A stretch of DNA of 64,000 nt from Cristatella mucedo (taxonomy: Eukaryota; Bryozoa; Phylactolaemata; Cristatellidae): positions 2,065,001-2,129,000 of the forward strand of contig WPIO01000036.1 of assembly GCA_009760855.2 (NCBI GenBank), in the 5' to 3' direction. This document shows, piece after piece, positions 26,301-33,635 of the stretch. Numbering within the stretch: the stretch's first letter is position 1; each line of letters starts with the position of its first letter. The notes under the pieces were generated by a model, which did not search any database, was not told the origin of the DNA, and saw nothing but the letters and a program-made list of their open reading frames with translations. The position numbers and the translations under genes were made by a program.

Positions 26301-29300
26301 GAAATATGAAATTGGATGGCCTGAAGCCCCGATACTACAGAAATCAGCAGGCTAGTTTGAGAAGGCAGACAGCCATTAGGAAATTATAATTTTTGACGGT
26401 CCTACTGTCATTTTTTTTTATAAGCCACACGGTTGATTGTCGGGCGTCTATGCAGTTTTTCTGTAGGGAGCGAGTTTGTTGCGAGTGATCCTCTAAAGCA
26501 GCAGTTCTCAACCTGTGAGTTTGGGGGTCGAACGACCCTCTCACAGGGGTCACTTAAGACCGTCGGGAAACACGCATTTCCACATTTTGCACACAATAAT
26601 TTTATGGTTGGAGGTAGCCATAACACGAGGAACTGTATTAAAGGGTGGCGGCATTAGGACGGTCGAGAACCAACGGAGCTCCAAAGCCTCTCGGCTGCAG
26701 TGCAGCAGCAGCAGCAGCTGCAGCTTGCTCTGCCATCAGTGACGCTTAGCTTGCTTAGCCGCGAGACATCGCTTTGGCTGCCACCTCCACCTTCCCCCTT
26801 CCCGAAATGCTCTCGTCGCAGTAGCTGCTGCTGCTGCTGCTGCTATCGTGCGGCATAGCGAGAAATGCCTGCAGTCGCCTGCCAGTGCCGTTGTGTGGCC
26901 TGCTGAATCCGCCTCCCTTGGACTGTCTTCAAAAAAAGAACTCGCACCGGGCCGCTAGCGACGGCAGCTGCCTGCGACGGCTGCCCGTGCGCGAACGTCG
27001 TCGTCGCCTCCCGAGCACAGCTGGTTTCCAGAGGTTGGCTTTGAGAGTCGGCGAGCAGTCGCCCATCGTTGGGCGCCGGCGGTTCCTGCGCTCCTGCTCA
27101 GCTTCTGCCGCGAGCCGCCGCCCTTCCGCTCTATCGTGCAGGGGCGGCTACAGGCGTCCCAAGATGACGGACGTGCTCTGGATTCAGCTGTTCGTGCTGC
27201 CCTACCACGTGGCCATCTATGTGGCCTGGTATGCGCGCTGGGTGTACAAATTCACCATCAAGAAGGAGGAGTACGGAGACGAGGAGAAGCTCTATCTCAT
27301 CATGAGGCTGCTCGGCGTCAAGGGGACCCAGTGGGAGGTGCGCACGCGCGGGCATGCGCAGAGAGATCTCTCGCCCGGCGGCTGCTTCTTCCTCCTCTTT
27401 ATTGCGCTAGGCGTCGACCGATGCGTGCTACCGCGTCTCTGTGTGGAGCGTGTCAGCATCGCGACCGAAGGACTGGTTTGTGTAGATCAATGTTTGAGAC
27501 GTTGGTCTAGGGGGGGGGGGAAACAAATCATCTCTGGTACGAGCTCGGCCAAAGGTCAGGTTTTTTCACCCTCTCCTCCTGCCACTCCTTCGGCCGGCTT
27601 TCGGATCCTGCAAGTAGTTTAAAAAGCTGTGCGCCTACCCAGGGCTCCCAGGGCTGGTGGTAGAGCAAGGCATTTTACAACACTTTTTGGCTGCTGCTGC
27701 CAGTTCTTCGTTTGTGCGCTCGTTCGTGCGGGGCATATGTAGTCATGTATTTTTAGACGGTTTCTGGGTGTCGTGTCTTCCGAATGTGGCGTCAGGTTCT
27801 CCAGTAATAGAAATAGCAATTCGTAGCCGGGAGGAAGGGCTGAAGAGCCCCTTTTGGGAGAGGAAGCATGCGAATTGATAGGGTGCAGTGTCGGCACGCG
27901 CGAGCAAAGTTTGCTCGCCTACCTGCGCATGGTTAAATACAAATTACTATGCAGAGGTCTCACTAGCCGGTAGCCACGAGTGTCTGCATGTCAGCTTCAG
28001 CATGCTGGCCTAAGCACGGCGAAGGCTTGCTTTTGCATACTTGATACCGTGCATATCACTGACGCCCTGGGTATTGATGGTCGTGCAGAGGATGAGCCTG
28101 GATGGCGATTAAGTTCTCTCTGGGCACTGTGCAGCGGCATATTGTTAATAATAATAATAATAATAATACTAATAATGCACTTGATAAAGCACCCTCAGAG
28201 AACTCAATATCTTTCTAGGCGCTTTACATTGGCTGCAAGGCGAAACGTGATTGGATGGTAGCATATATTATTCTAACTAAGGATAGTTGACTTGGACTGA
28301 GCAAATGCTGCGAGCAACAGGTGAGTTTCTAGCTTCTTTTTGAATTTCGTCAAGTCAGCAGATGACGTCAGTCGGCAGTGAGCTCCAGGCTTTGCAAGCA
28401 TACTAACTGAAGGCTCGGCCTCCAAAGGATTTGAGGTTAGTTAGAAGTGCGGGTAAATGAATTGAGTCGGAAGAGCAGTTTGTTCGATGCGAAGTCTAAA
28501 AAAAAATTATGAAATTTCGAAGATAGGCCAGCACGAGCGAGGGAACGAAAGGATGTAAAGGTGAGCATTGAATATTCATAGCCAGCTTGATGGGGAGCTA
28601 GTGCAGACGGCTGTAATATTGCGGCCCTACCATCCACTATAGACAAGCCCTGCTGCCCGAGTTTTGCACCAACTGCAATCGTCTCAATACGTAGCCAGGA
28701 AGACCTTTAGCCAGGTAGTTCCTCGGTCCCTTAGCACGGGACAGCTGGACGTCTGGAGGGCCTTTTCGATGGGGAAGGGGTAAGACTACGAGATATATCG
28801 TCTGCTCTGTCGATCTCACAGCTGTCCTGTGCAACTAATACGGCATCGTTAGGGCATACGGCAATATCAGACTGCTATGGGTACAGTGCTCCCAGCAGGC
28901 TGTTCAACATGATCGTCAGCATATGTTGATATTCACGTTAAAGTAATGCGTTTGTAGTTATCTTTTTAACTTGGGGTTTAGGATTTTGGGTTTAGCAAGG
29001 CTCTTCTGTTGCTATACAAAGAGGCTGTTAAATCAGCTAGTAGTTTTTTAAAATGCTCTGAGCTTCTTCAGCTGCAGGCAGCTGGCAGCGTGCAGCTGGC
29101 AGCGTGCAGCTGGCAGCGTGCAGCTGGCAGCGTGCAGCTGGCAGCGTGCAGCTGGCAGCGTGCAGCTGGCAGCGTGCAGCTGGCAGCGGGCAGCTGGTGG
29201 GGTGTGCAGCTGGCAGCGTGCAGCTGGCAGCGTGCAGCTGGCAGCGTGCAGCTGGCAGCGTGCAGCTGGCAGCGTGCAGCTGGCAGCGTGCAGCTGGCAG

Positions 29301-32300
29301 CGTGCAGCTGGCAGCGTGCAGCTGGCAGCGTGCAGCTGGCAGCGTGCAGCTGGCAGCGTGCAGCTGGCAGCGTGCAGCTGGCAGCGTGCAGCTGGCAGCG
29401 TGCAGCTGGCAGCGTGCAGCTGGCAGCGTGCAGCTGGCAGCGTGCAGCTGGCAGCGTGCAGCTGGCAGCGTGCAGCTGGCAGCGTGCAGCTGGCAGCGTG
29501 CAGCTGCAGCGTGCAGCTGGCAGCGTGCAGCTGCAGCGTGCAGCAGCGTGCAGCTGGCAGCGTGCAGCTGGCAGCGTGCAGCTGGCAGCGTGCAGCTGGC
29601 AGCGTGCAGCTGGCAGCGTGCAGCTGGCAGCGTGCAGCTGGCAGCGTGCAGCTGGCAGCGTGCAGCTGGCAGCGTGCAGCTGGCAGCGTGCAGCTGGCAG
29701 CGTGCAGCTGCAGCGTGCAGCTGGCAGCGTGCAGCTGGCAGCGTGCAGCTGGCAGCGTGCAGCTGGCAGCGTGCAGCTGGCAGCGTGCAGCTGGCAGCGT
29801 GCAGCTGGCAGCGTGCAGCTGGCAGCGTGCAGCTGGCAGCGTGCAGCTGGCAGCGTGCAGCTGGCAGCGTGCAGCTGGCAGCGCTGCAGCTGTAGCGTGC
29901 AGCTGGCAGCGTGCAGCTGGCAGCGTGCAGCTGGCAGCGTGCAGCTGGCAGCGTGCAGCTGGCAGCGTGCAGCTGGCAGCGTGCAGCTGGCAGCGTGCAG
30001 CGTGCAGCTGGCAGCGTGCAGCTGGCAGCGTGCAGCTGGCAGCGTGCAGCTGGCAGCGTGCAGCTGGCAGCGTGCAGCTGGCAGCGTGCAGCTGGCAGCG
30101 TGCAGCTGGCAGCGTGCAGCTGTGCAGCGTGCAGCGTGCAGCTGGCAGCGTGCAGCTGGCAGCGTGCAGCTGGCAGCGTGCAGCTGGCAGCGTGCAGCTG
30201 GCAGCGTGCAGCAGCAGCGTGCAGCTGGCAGCGTGCAGCTGGCAGCGTGCAGCTGGCAGCGTGCAGCTGGCAGCGTGCAGCTGGCAGCGTGCAGCTGGCA
30301 GCGTGCAGCTGGCAGCGTGCAGCTGGCAGCGTGCAGCTGGCAGCGTGCAGCTGGCAGCGTGCAGCTGGCAGCGTGCAGCTGGCAGCGTGCAGCTGGCAGC
30401 GGGCAGCTGGCAGCGTGCAGCTGGCAGCGTGCAGCTGGCAGCGTGCAGCTGGCAGCGTGCAGCTGGCAGCGTGCAGCTGGCAGCGTGCAGCTGGCAGCGT
30501 GCAGCTGGCAGCGTGCAGCTGGCAGCGTGCAGCTGGCGTGCAGCGTGCAGCTGGCAGCTGGCAGCGTGCAGCTGGCAGCGTGCAGCTGGCAGCGTGCAGC
30601 TGGCAGCGTGCAGCTGGCAGCGTGCAGCTGGCAGCGTGCAGCTGGCAGCGTGCAGCTGGCAGCGTGCAGCTGGCAGCGTGCAGCTGTGCAGCGTGCAGCT
30701 GGCAGCGTGCAGCTGGCAGCGTGCGCTGGCAGCGCGTGCAGCTGGCAGCGTGCAGCTGGCAGCGTGCAGCTGGCAGCGTGCAGCTGGCAGCGTGCAGCTG
30801 GCAGCAGCGTGCAGCTGGCAGCGTGCAGCTGGCAGCGTGCAGCTGGCAGCGTGCAGCTGGCAGCGTGCAGCTGGCAGCGTGCAGCTGGCAGCGTGCAGCT
30901 GGCAGCGTGCAGCTGGCAGCGTGCAGCTGGCAGCGTGCAGCTGGCAGCGTGCAGCTGGCAGCGTGCAGCTGGCAGCGTGCAGCTGGCAGCGTGCAGCTGG
31001 CAGCGTGCAGCTGGCAGCGTGCAGCTGGCAGCGTGCAGCTGGCAGCGTGCAGCTGGCAGCGTGCAGCTGGCAGCGTGCAGCTGGCAGCGTGCAGCTGGCA
31101 GCGTGCAGCTGGCAGCGTGCAGCTGGCAGCGTGCAGCTGGCAGCGTGCAGCTGGCAGCGTGCAGCTGCAGCGTGCAGCTGGCAGCGTGCAGCTGGCAGCG
31201 TGCAGCTGGCAGCGTGCAGCTGGCAGCGTGCGGCTGGCAGGGTGCGGGTGGCANCAGCGTGCAGCTGGCAGCGTGCAGCTGGCAGCGTGCAGCTGGCAGC
31301 GTGCAGCTGGCAGCGTGCAGCTGGCAGCGTGCAGCTGGCAGCGTGCAGCTGGCAGCGTGCAGCTGGCAGCGTGCAGCTGGCAGCGTGCAGCTGGCAGCGT
31401 GCAGCTGGCAGCGTGCAGCTGGCAGCGTGCAGCTGGCAGCGTGCAGCTGGCAGCGTGCAGCTGGCAGCGTGCAGCTGGCAGCGTGCAGCTGCCAGCATCG
31501 TGCAGCCGGCAGCGTGCAGCTGGCAGCGTGCAGCTGGCAGCGTGCAGCTGGCAGCGTGCAGCTGGCAGCGTGCAGCTGGCAGCGTGCAGCTGGCAGCGTG
31601 CAGCTGGCAGCGTGCAGCTGGCAGCGTGCAGCTGGCAGCGTGCAGCTGGCAGCGTGCAGCTGGCAGCGTGCAGCTGCCAGCGTGCAGCTGCCAGCGTGCA
31701 GCTGGCAGCGTGCAGCTGGCAGCGTGCAGCTGCAGCGTGCAGCTGCCAGCGTGCAGCTGGCAGCGTGCAGCTGGCAGCGTGCAGCTGGCAGCGTGCAGCT
31801 GGCAGCGTGCAGCTGGCAGCGTGCAGCTGCCAGCGTGCAGCTGCCAGCGTGCAGCTGCCAGCGCCGCGGCAGTGCAGCGTGCGTGCAGCGTGCAGCTGCC
31901 AGCCTGCAGTTGCCAGCGTGCAGCTGCCAGCGTGCAGCTGCCAGCGTGCAGCTGCAGCTGCCAGCCGTGCAGCTGGCAGCGTGCAGCTGGCAGCGTGCAG
32001 CTGGCAGCGTGCGTGTGCAGCTGCAGCGTGCAGCTGCAGCGTGCAGCTGCCAGCGTGCAGCTGCAGCGTGCGTGCAGCTGCCAGCGTGCAGCTGCCAGCG
32101 TGCAGCTGCCAGCGTGCAGCTGCCAGCGTGCAGCTGCCAGCGTGCAGCTGCCAGCGTGCAGCTGCCAGCGTGCAGCTGCCAGCGTGCAGCTGCCAGCGTG
32201 CAGCTGCCAGCGTGCAGCTGCCAGCGTGCAGCTGCCAGCGTGCAGCTGCCAGCGTGCAGCTGCCAGCGTGCAGCTGCCAGCGTGCAGCCCGATTTTAGCT

Positions 32301-33635
32301 AGAGGCGACTACTGCCTGTGCGTGGCAGCCCATGACGTTGCATCGACTGTCGCTGTGCAGGCTGGGGTGTTGGTGAGCACACTGGCATCTCATTTGTTCC
32401 TCTTTCGTGCTGAAAGTGGCACGCTTGACGTCTGCAGGATGCCGGCTGTGTCTGCCCAGGCATGCCTGCCTGCCTGGCAGCTCGGCCTAAGCGCAGGCTC
32501 AGCACAGATCCGGTGGCAAGTGATGTCGCTGCCGATGAGTGCTCACTGCTACTCCTCCGCATCACTTGGCGAGTATCCTCAAGCTTGTGGTCCATCTGGT
32601 GGGCAGGCCTCCTCCTGGTCTTGCTTGTAGGCAATAGAAGACTCGACGAAGCAAGATTACCTCAAGCAGAGGCTGTGGACGCCGCACGTGTTCAGGGTCA
32701 GTGTGCTCGGAACCCCGCCGTGTGTGAGCTCGTGCACGTGCACGTGCTCGTGCGTGTGTGTGTGTGTGTGTGTGTGTGCTTGTGTGTGTGTGTGTGTGTG
32801 TGTGTGTGCTTGTGTGTGTGTGTGCGCTCGCGCGTGCTTGCGTGCCTGCATGTGTGCTCTCATGTGCCCGCGTGCATGCCTGTGTGCCCCTCTCTCTCTC
32901 TCTCTCTCACTCCCTCTCTGTCGCACCATGTGTCGGTGTCGTCTTTGTTCTTCGCATGGTCATATCTTCAGCTATTCCGTATGTGTGCACTGGCGGGGCT
33001 CGTGTCACTTTGCATCGCTAGTTATTTATCTGGCCCCATCAGCGTTGTTAGGATTCCATGCATAGGAGGAAGCTGAACCTTTACCTTGCTCAGACAATGC
33101 ATCAAAGACGTTGTTAATGTCTACGGTAAAATGACAGCAAGTAGCCTCGTTTGCACTAATGCCACGGAATGAGAGCAAGATGCCTTTGCAAGTCTTTATC
33201 CGAGAATTGATACCTGTCTGTTTGCTGCTCCAGGTATGGGGCAAATGTCATTCGATGGCACTGATAGAGAAGTTAGTGACAGGAAATATGCTTGTGACCA
33301 TGCAATTCTTAAATGAGCTAAAAATATGGCCTAAACACGAATCCTTTGGTTTATTTGTCCCTCACTGAATTGCCATCATGCTTTTGTCAAGCACCAGTTA
33401 GTTAGTGAAGTCTCGTGCATGTGTTGTGCTCGATCTACTTACTTGGTTTTGGTTATCGCCGGCAGAAGCCTTCTACTCCACCACTGCTGAGATGTCGTTG
33501 CATTTTTGCTTACAGGAGTGGAAGGCAGAGCAAGAAGCCGAAATGAAAGCCCGGCTGGCTGAAAGTAGTCGCTTCAAAATGTACCGCAGATACATGAAAA
33601 ACAACAAGTCCCAGATGACTTTTGGTCCCGAGTGA
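5578..33635 (+). CDS. DNAJC25: DNAJC25 homologue, complete nine-exon gene
   Basis: The coding exons are 5578-5680, 8874-8902, 9094-9213, 16326-16380, 20750-20997, 21234-21298, 27142-27337, 32631-32696 and 33516-33635. They sum to 1002 nt and give 333 residues plus TGA, with all phases matching. In order the protein has a signal peptide (residues 1-22), then EGLYCG (23-28), a J domain with HPD at 59-61, the family motif DYDYMLDNP (94-102), a first membrane span (about 122-142), a charged linker, a second span (about 217-237), and a basic C-terminal block containing YRRYMKN. This is the architecture of DNAJC25 (human 360 aa, fly about 333 aa), an ER-type membrane J protein that should stimulate a lumenal Hsp70. 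The family assignment rests on recalled human and fly sequences. No poly(A) signal is evident in the kilobase after the stop. Confidence 0.95.
6440..6660 (-). mobile_element. LINE family B 3'-end remnant
   Basis: TTTCTGTAGTGCACTT...GTAACAGAGAGAAAGTGACACGC matches the family tail. The first 40 bp are duplicated in tandem (6463-6530). Confidence 0.6.
6735..7530 (+). mobile_element. LINE family A fragment in DNAJC25 intron 1
   Basis: RT C-terminal coding segments in several frames ([38 protein letters not shown]) followed by the 3' UTR (GTGCATGTCACCCCTAACCA). Confidence 0.9.
7560..8080 (+). mobile_element. LINE family A-related fragment, diverged
   Basis: A second, more decayed unit in the same orientation ([41 protein letters not shown]). 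It differs enough from the preceding copy to be a separate subfamily. Confidence 0.75.
8545..8722. repeat. AT-rich imperfect repeat region
   Basis: Alternating TATA/ATTATT sequence in which TATAGCCATGCTACTATTAT occurs at about 8579 and again at about 8693, with inverted TGGCTATA copies between. DNAJC25 intron 1, ending 150 bp before exon 2. Confidence 0.85.
8874..8902 (+). CDS. DNAJC25: DNAJC25 exon 2 (29-nt microexon)
   Basis: A TTTCAG acceptor (ends 8873) and a GTAGGC donor (8903) bound 29 nt. They complete the split valine and add LEVSRDVSK, which matches the family sequence VLGVSR...K at the start of J-domain helix I. The exon enters after one codon base and leaves in phase 0. Confidence 0.88.
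9094..9213 (+). CDS. DNAJC25: DNAJC25 exon 3 (J-domain core with HPD)
   Basis: This 40-codon, phase-0 exon lies between TTGCTAG and the GTTTGA donor. It encodes [14 protein letters not shown], then the catalytic HPD, then [15 protein letters not shown] and QRIATAYE. The HPD tripeptide is what J proteins need to stimulate Hsp70 ATPase. The helix II and III wording matches DNAJC25. Confidence 0.93.
9645..9820 (-). mobile_element. SINE family 1 (tRNA-derived) in DNAJC25 intron 3
   Basis: Read in reverse: a tRNA-like head (GTGATGGCACAGTAGGTAAG as A box; GGGTTCGATTAC as B box), a central GCGATC...AGCGGTGATGATAGCC segment and a tail ending AGAGGCTGTTAAATCAGCTA. Same layout as the copies at 39131, 49076 and 51135. 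Confidence 0.85.
10765..10905 (+). mobile_element. SINE family 2 copy, diverged
   Basis: GGTTAATGTGCTCACC, GTTGTGGGCGTGAGCCCGC (B box) and the tail AAGCGCCTAGATAGAGATGA then GGGCACTATGCAAATTAATT. Confidence 0.7.
11390..12575 (+). mobile_element. LINE family A degenerate fragments, partly duplicated
   Basis: Several blocks of the RT C-terminus and 3' UTR (11400-11460, 11545-11900, 11920-12130) alternate with a roughly 95-bp segment present twice (11287-11395 and 12135-12235). The tail near 12500-12560 ends the unit. Confidence 0.7.
13029..13165 (-). mobile_element. LINE family A 3'-end copy
   Basis: ATAATAATAATACTGCACTT then hairpin tail and 3' UTR only; a very short, heavily 5'-truncated insertion. 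Confidence 0.85.
13262..13397 (-). mobile_element. SINE family 2 copy in DNAJC25 intron 3
   Basis: Reverse: GATGGTCTAGCGGTTAAGGT head, GGGCTCGAGCC B box, and tail GCGCCTGAATAGATATTAAG through GGCGCTATAC. Confidence 0.85.
13641..13790 (-). mobile_element. SINE family 2 copy, diverged
   Basis: TGTATAGAACCTGAAGAGAA, TTCAGGTGCTTCACATATGC and GGGGCTTGAGCCC (B box complement) in the same order as the preceding copy. Confidence 0.75.
14010..14790 (-). mobile_element. LINE family B fragment with internal deletion
   Basis: C-terminal RT blocks (14080-14400) pass directly into endonuclease blocks (14500-14700: TTTGGTGAGGAACTC; CTGATGGCAACTGATTC), so the RT is deleted. Confidence 0.8.
15405..16000 (-). 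mobile_element. LINE family A 3' fragment in DNAJC25 intron 3
   Basis: (ATT)n and hairpin tail at 15406-15485, then 3' UTR and RT C-terminus (frame 16081-15767: [20 protein letters not shown]). It ends about 330 bp before exon 4. Confidence 0.9.
16326..16380 (+). CDS. DNAJC25: DNAJC25 exon 4 (end of J domain)
   Basis: The exon reads [18 protein letters not shown] and ends one base into the next codon. It follows TTTCTAG and precedes GTAAAA. It is nearly identical to the family sequence (fly: [18 protein letters not shown], from memory). Confidence 0.94.
16590..16735 (-). mobile_element. SINE family 1 copy, diverged
   Basis: Reverse-strand B box (GGGCTCGAGTCC) and AGGCGATCCTTATG...CTCTTCGGCTGC follow the SINE family 1 order. 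Confidence 0.65.
17045..17192 (+). mobile_element. SINE family 2 copy
   Basis: GGAAAGGTGCTCGCCCCGAC, a decayed B box, and the tail GTGATTAACTTCTCTTAGGG then TGCTATGCAAATAAATTATA. Confidence 0.7.
17191..17585 (+). mobile_element. Tc/mariner-like MITE, 3' end abutted by LINE family B
   Basis: It begins CAGTGGTACCTCGGCTTACG after a TATATA run and contains TTTCAATGGGGAAAATTGAT, ATGCGAGTAATTTGAGAGGT and GAATTAAACCCG. This is the layout of a widespread animal MITE whose ends are complementary around CTCG..TACGAG. The expected terminal repeat is missing at the 3' end, where the family B LINE tail begins. It contains two copies of a 52-bp unit (17317-17420). Confidence 0.7.
17317..17420. repeat. 52-bp tandem duplication inside the MITE
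   Basis: TTACTCCTGTACATTAGGAT...ACATTCTAC at 17317 is repeated at 17369 with one mismatch (G to T). Confidence 0.95.
17585..20240 (-). mobile_element. LINE family B (CR1/Rex-like), 5'-truncated copy in DNAJC25 intron 4
   Basis: Read on the - strand, from the 5' end: C-terminal endonuclease ([28 protein letters not shown]), linker, reverse transcriptase ([42 protein letters not shown]) and the conserved C-terminal region ending [20 protein letters not shown]. The catalytic YADD reads NADD and several frame breaks are present, so the copy is dead. The 3' end, next to 17585, bears a short TAATG-type repeat. Confidence 0.93.
20234..20283. repeat. Perfect 19-bp inverted repeat, 12-nt loop
   Basis: Arms 20234-20252 (TTTGGTATATCACAACAAA) and 20265-20283 are exact complements. 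The left arm corresponds to family B LINE sequence (GGTATATCGCAAC at about 58360). Confidence 0.95.
20283..20366. repeat. (AT)n microsatellite
   Basis: About 42 AT dinucleotides without interruption, immediately after a 19-bp perfect inverted repeat. Confidence 0.99.
20750..20997 (+). CDS. DNAJC25: DNAJC25 exon 5 (first membrane span)
   Basis: The exon follows TTGCAG and encodes [14 protein letters not shown], then the hydrophobic span [19 protein letters not shown], then [13 protein letters not shown] and a basic linker ending KKKSRDKTK. The donor is GTTTGT at 20998. It is phase 0 at its 3' end, which agrees with the next exon. Confidence 0.93.
21234..21298 (+). CDS. DNAJC25: DNAJC25 exon 6 with GC donor
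   Basis: After GCTGTAG it encodes [20 protein letters not shown] followed by I and two bases of a lysine codon. The only donor that keeps the family reading IKGGY across the junction is AA|GCAAGT (GC at 21299-21300). This gives a GC-AG intron. The preceding intron is only 236 nt. Confidence 0.85.
21579..22500 (-). mobile_element. LINE family A (L2-like) 3' copy, best preserved, DNAJC25 intron 6
   Basis: A 225-codon frame (22490-21813) encodes the C-terminal RT region ([54 protein letters not shown]). It is followed by the 3' UTR, a hairpin tail (GCGCCTAGAAAGAG...CTCTGAGGGCGC) and (ATT)n. The microsatellite tail marks the 3' end of L2/CR1-type elements. Confidence 0.93.
22505..23125 (+). mobile_element. 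LINE family A-related fragment
   Basis: Degenerate RT C-terminus ([14 protein letters not shown]) with the complete tail AGTGCCTAGAAAGAGATTGA...GGGCGCTATATCAAATACAG and (ATT)n at 23056-23124. It is head-to-head with the copy at 21579-22500. Confidence 0.75.
23130..24300. other. DNAJC25 intron 6, mostly unassigned
   Basis: Apart from the weak endonuclease-like piece at 23905-24130, no gene, repeat family or RNA is evident. Confidence 0.5.
23905..24130 (-). mobile_element. Possible LINE endonuclease fragment
   Basis: ATCACAAGATCTAGG...GTGAAGTCGCCAAAG follows the order of the family B endonuclease region (58130-58270) at low identity. Confidence 0.35.
24310..25330 (+). pseudogene. Degenerate transposon-associated protein fragment
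   Basis: Across several frames the + strand reads [18 protein letters not shown], then [17 protein letters not shown], then [20 protein letters not shown] then [11 protein letters not shown], and later [19 protein letters not shown] and [17 protein letters not shown]. These blocks, in this order, are those of a protein family I recall as 'uncharacterized' in many arthropod, cnidarian and cephalopod gene sets ([42 protein letters not shown]), usually multicopy and probably transposon-borne. Multiple stops and frameshifts; no function expected. Confidence 0.7.
25570..25720 (-). mobile_element. LINE family B 3'-end remnant
   Basis: GCCACAAGGGCTAAGTGGGT then GTTATACTGGAGAGTTT matches the tail of family B copies. 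Confidence 0.6.
26499..26678 (+). mobile_element. hAT MITE of SPIN/Charlie type in DNAJC25 intron 6
   Basis: The 5' end reads CAGCAGTTCTCAACCTGTGA, GGGGGTCGAACGACCCTCTC and ACAGGGGTC. The 3' end reads ATAATTTTATGGTTGGAGGT, GAGGAACTGTATTAAAGGGT and ATTAGGACGGTCGAGAACCA. Both ends match, from memory, vertebrate non-autonomous hAT-Charlie/SPIN elements that begin CAGNGGTTCTCAACC. A possible 8-bp target duplication is CTCTAAAG (26491) / CTCCAAAG (26679). No transposase. Confidence 0.85.
26680..27141. other. GC-rich stretch before DNAJC25 exon 7
   Basis: CAG/CTG trinucleotide runs (26700-26720, 26828-26843), then CpG-rich sequence with an open + frame from 26885 that continues in frame into exon 7. 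It could hide an alternative first exon or promoter; no homology supports the added residues. Confidence 0.35.
27142..27337 (+). CDS. DNAJC25: DNAJC25 exon 7 (second membrane span)
   Basis: After GTGCAG it completes lysine and reads [20 protein letters not shown], then [17 protein letters not shown], then [20 protein letters not shown] and KGTQWE. The donor is GTGCGC at 27338. The open frame also runs upstream of the acceptor to 26885, so a longer 5' form of this exon cannot be excluded. Confidence 0.93.
28060..28720 (-). mobile_element. LINE family A fragments in DNAJC25 intron 7
   Basis: (ATA)n and tail at 28146-28225, then 3' UTR and a decayed RT end to about 28720. A separate forward tail remnant (GGCGATTAAGTTCTCTCTGG) lies at 28102. 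Confidence 0.8.
28998..29045 (+). mobile_element. SINE family 1 tail next to the minisatellite
   Basis: GCAAGGCTCTTCTGTTGCTA then CAAAGAGGCTGTTAAATC and AGCTAG is the family 1 tail. It ends some 35 bp before the first 14-bp unit. Confidence 0.7.
29079..32288. repeat. 3.2-kb minisatellite, 14-bp unit CAGCTGGCAGCGTG
   Basis: About 229 head-to-tail units fill most of the distal part of DNAJC25 intron 7. Each unit holds the palindrome CAGCTG. Up to about 31670 the unit is almost uniform. From there to 32288 a second version with GCC for GGC (CAGCTGCCAGCGTG) takes over. Occasional units have lost or gained bases. There is an N at 31254, suggesting the assembly is incomplete here. Because 14 is not a multiple of 3 and no frame has a stop, open frames of 795-1170 codons appear on both strands. 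They are not genes. Confidence 0.98.
32631..32696 (+). CDS. DNAJC25: DNAJC25 exon 8
   Basis: This 22-codon, phase-0 exon lies between CTTGTAG and GTCAGT and reads [20 protein letters not shown] then FR. It aligns with the human segment LEDHQKETFLKRELW. It starts only about 340 bp after the end of the large minisatellite in intron 7. Confidence 0.87.
32754..32912. repeat. (GT)n and (CT)n microsatellites in DNAJC25 intron 8
   Basis: Interrupted TG run at 32754-32825 and CT run at 32889-32909, starting some 58 bp after the exon 8 donor. Confidence 0.95.
33516..33635 (+). CDS. DNAJC25: DNAJC25 exon 9 (C-terminus)
   Basis: After GCTTACAG the exon reads [39 protein letters not shown] and TGA. It matches the conserved family C-terminus (WKAEQEEEMKKKL...YRRYMKN in fly, from memory). 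Confidence 0.95.
   Translation, partial: EWKAEQEAEMKARLAESSRFKMYRRYMKNNKSQMTFGPE

Noticed and set aside
29079-32288. CRISPR-like array
   Set aside because: Units are contiguous without unique spacers, in animal DNA; it is a minisatellite.
29009-32630. Overlapping open frames of 795-1170 codons (+) and 816 codons (-), rich in Gln-Leu-Ala-Ala-Cys or Ser-Cys-Thr-Leu-Pro
   Set aside because: They are all translations of the 14-bp minisatellite, open in all six frames, with no coding-like substitution pattern; the region is an intron of DNAJC25.
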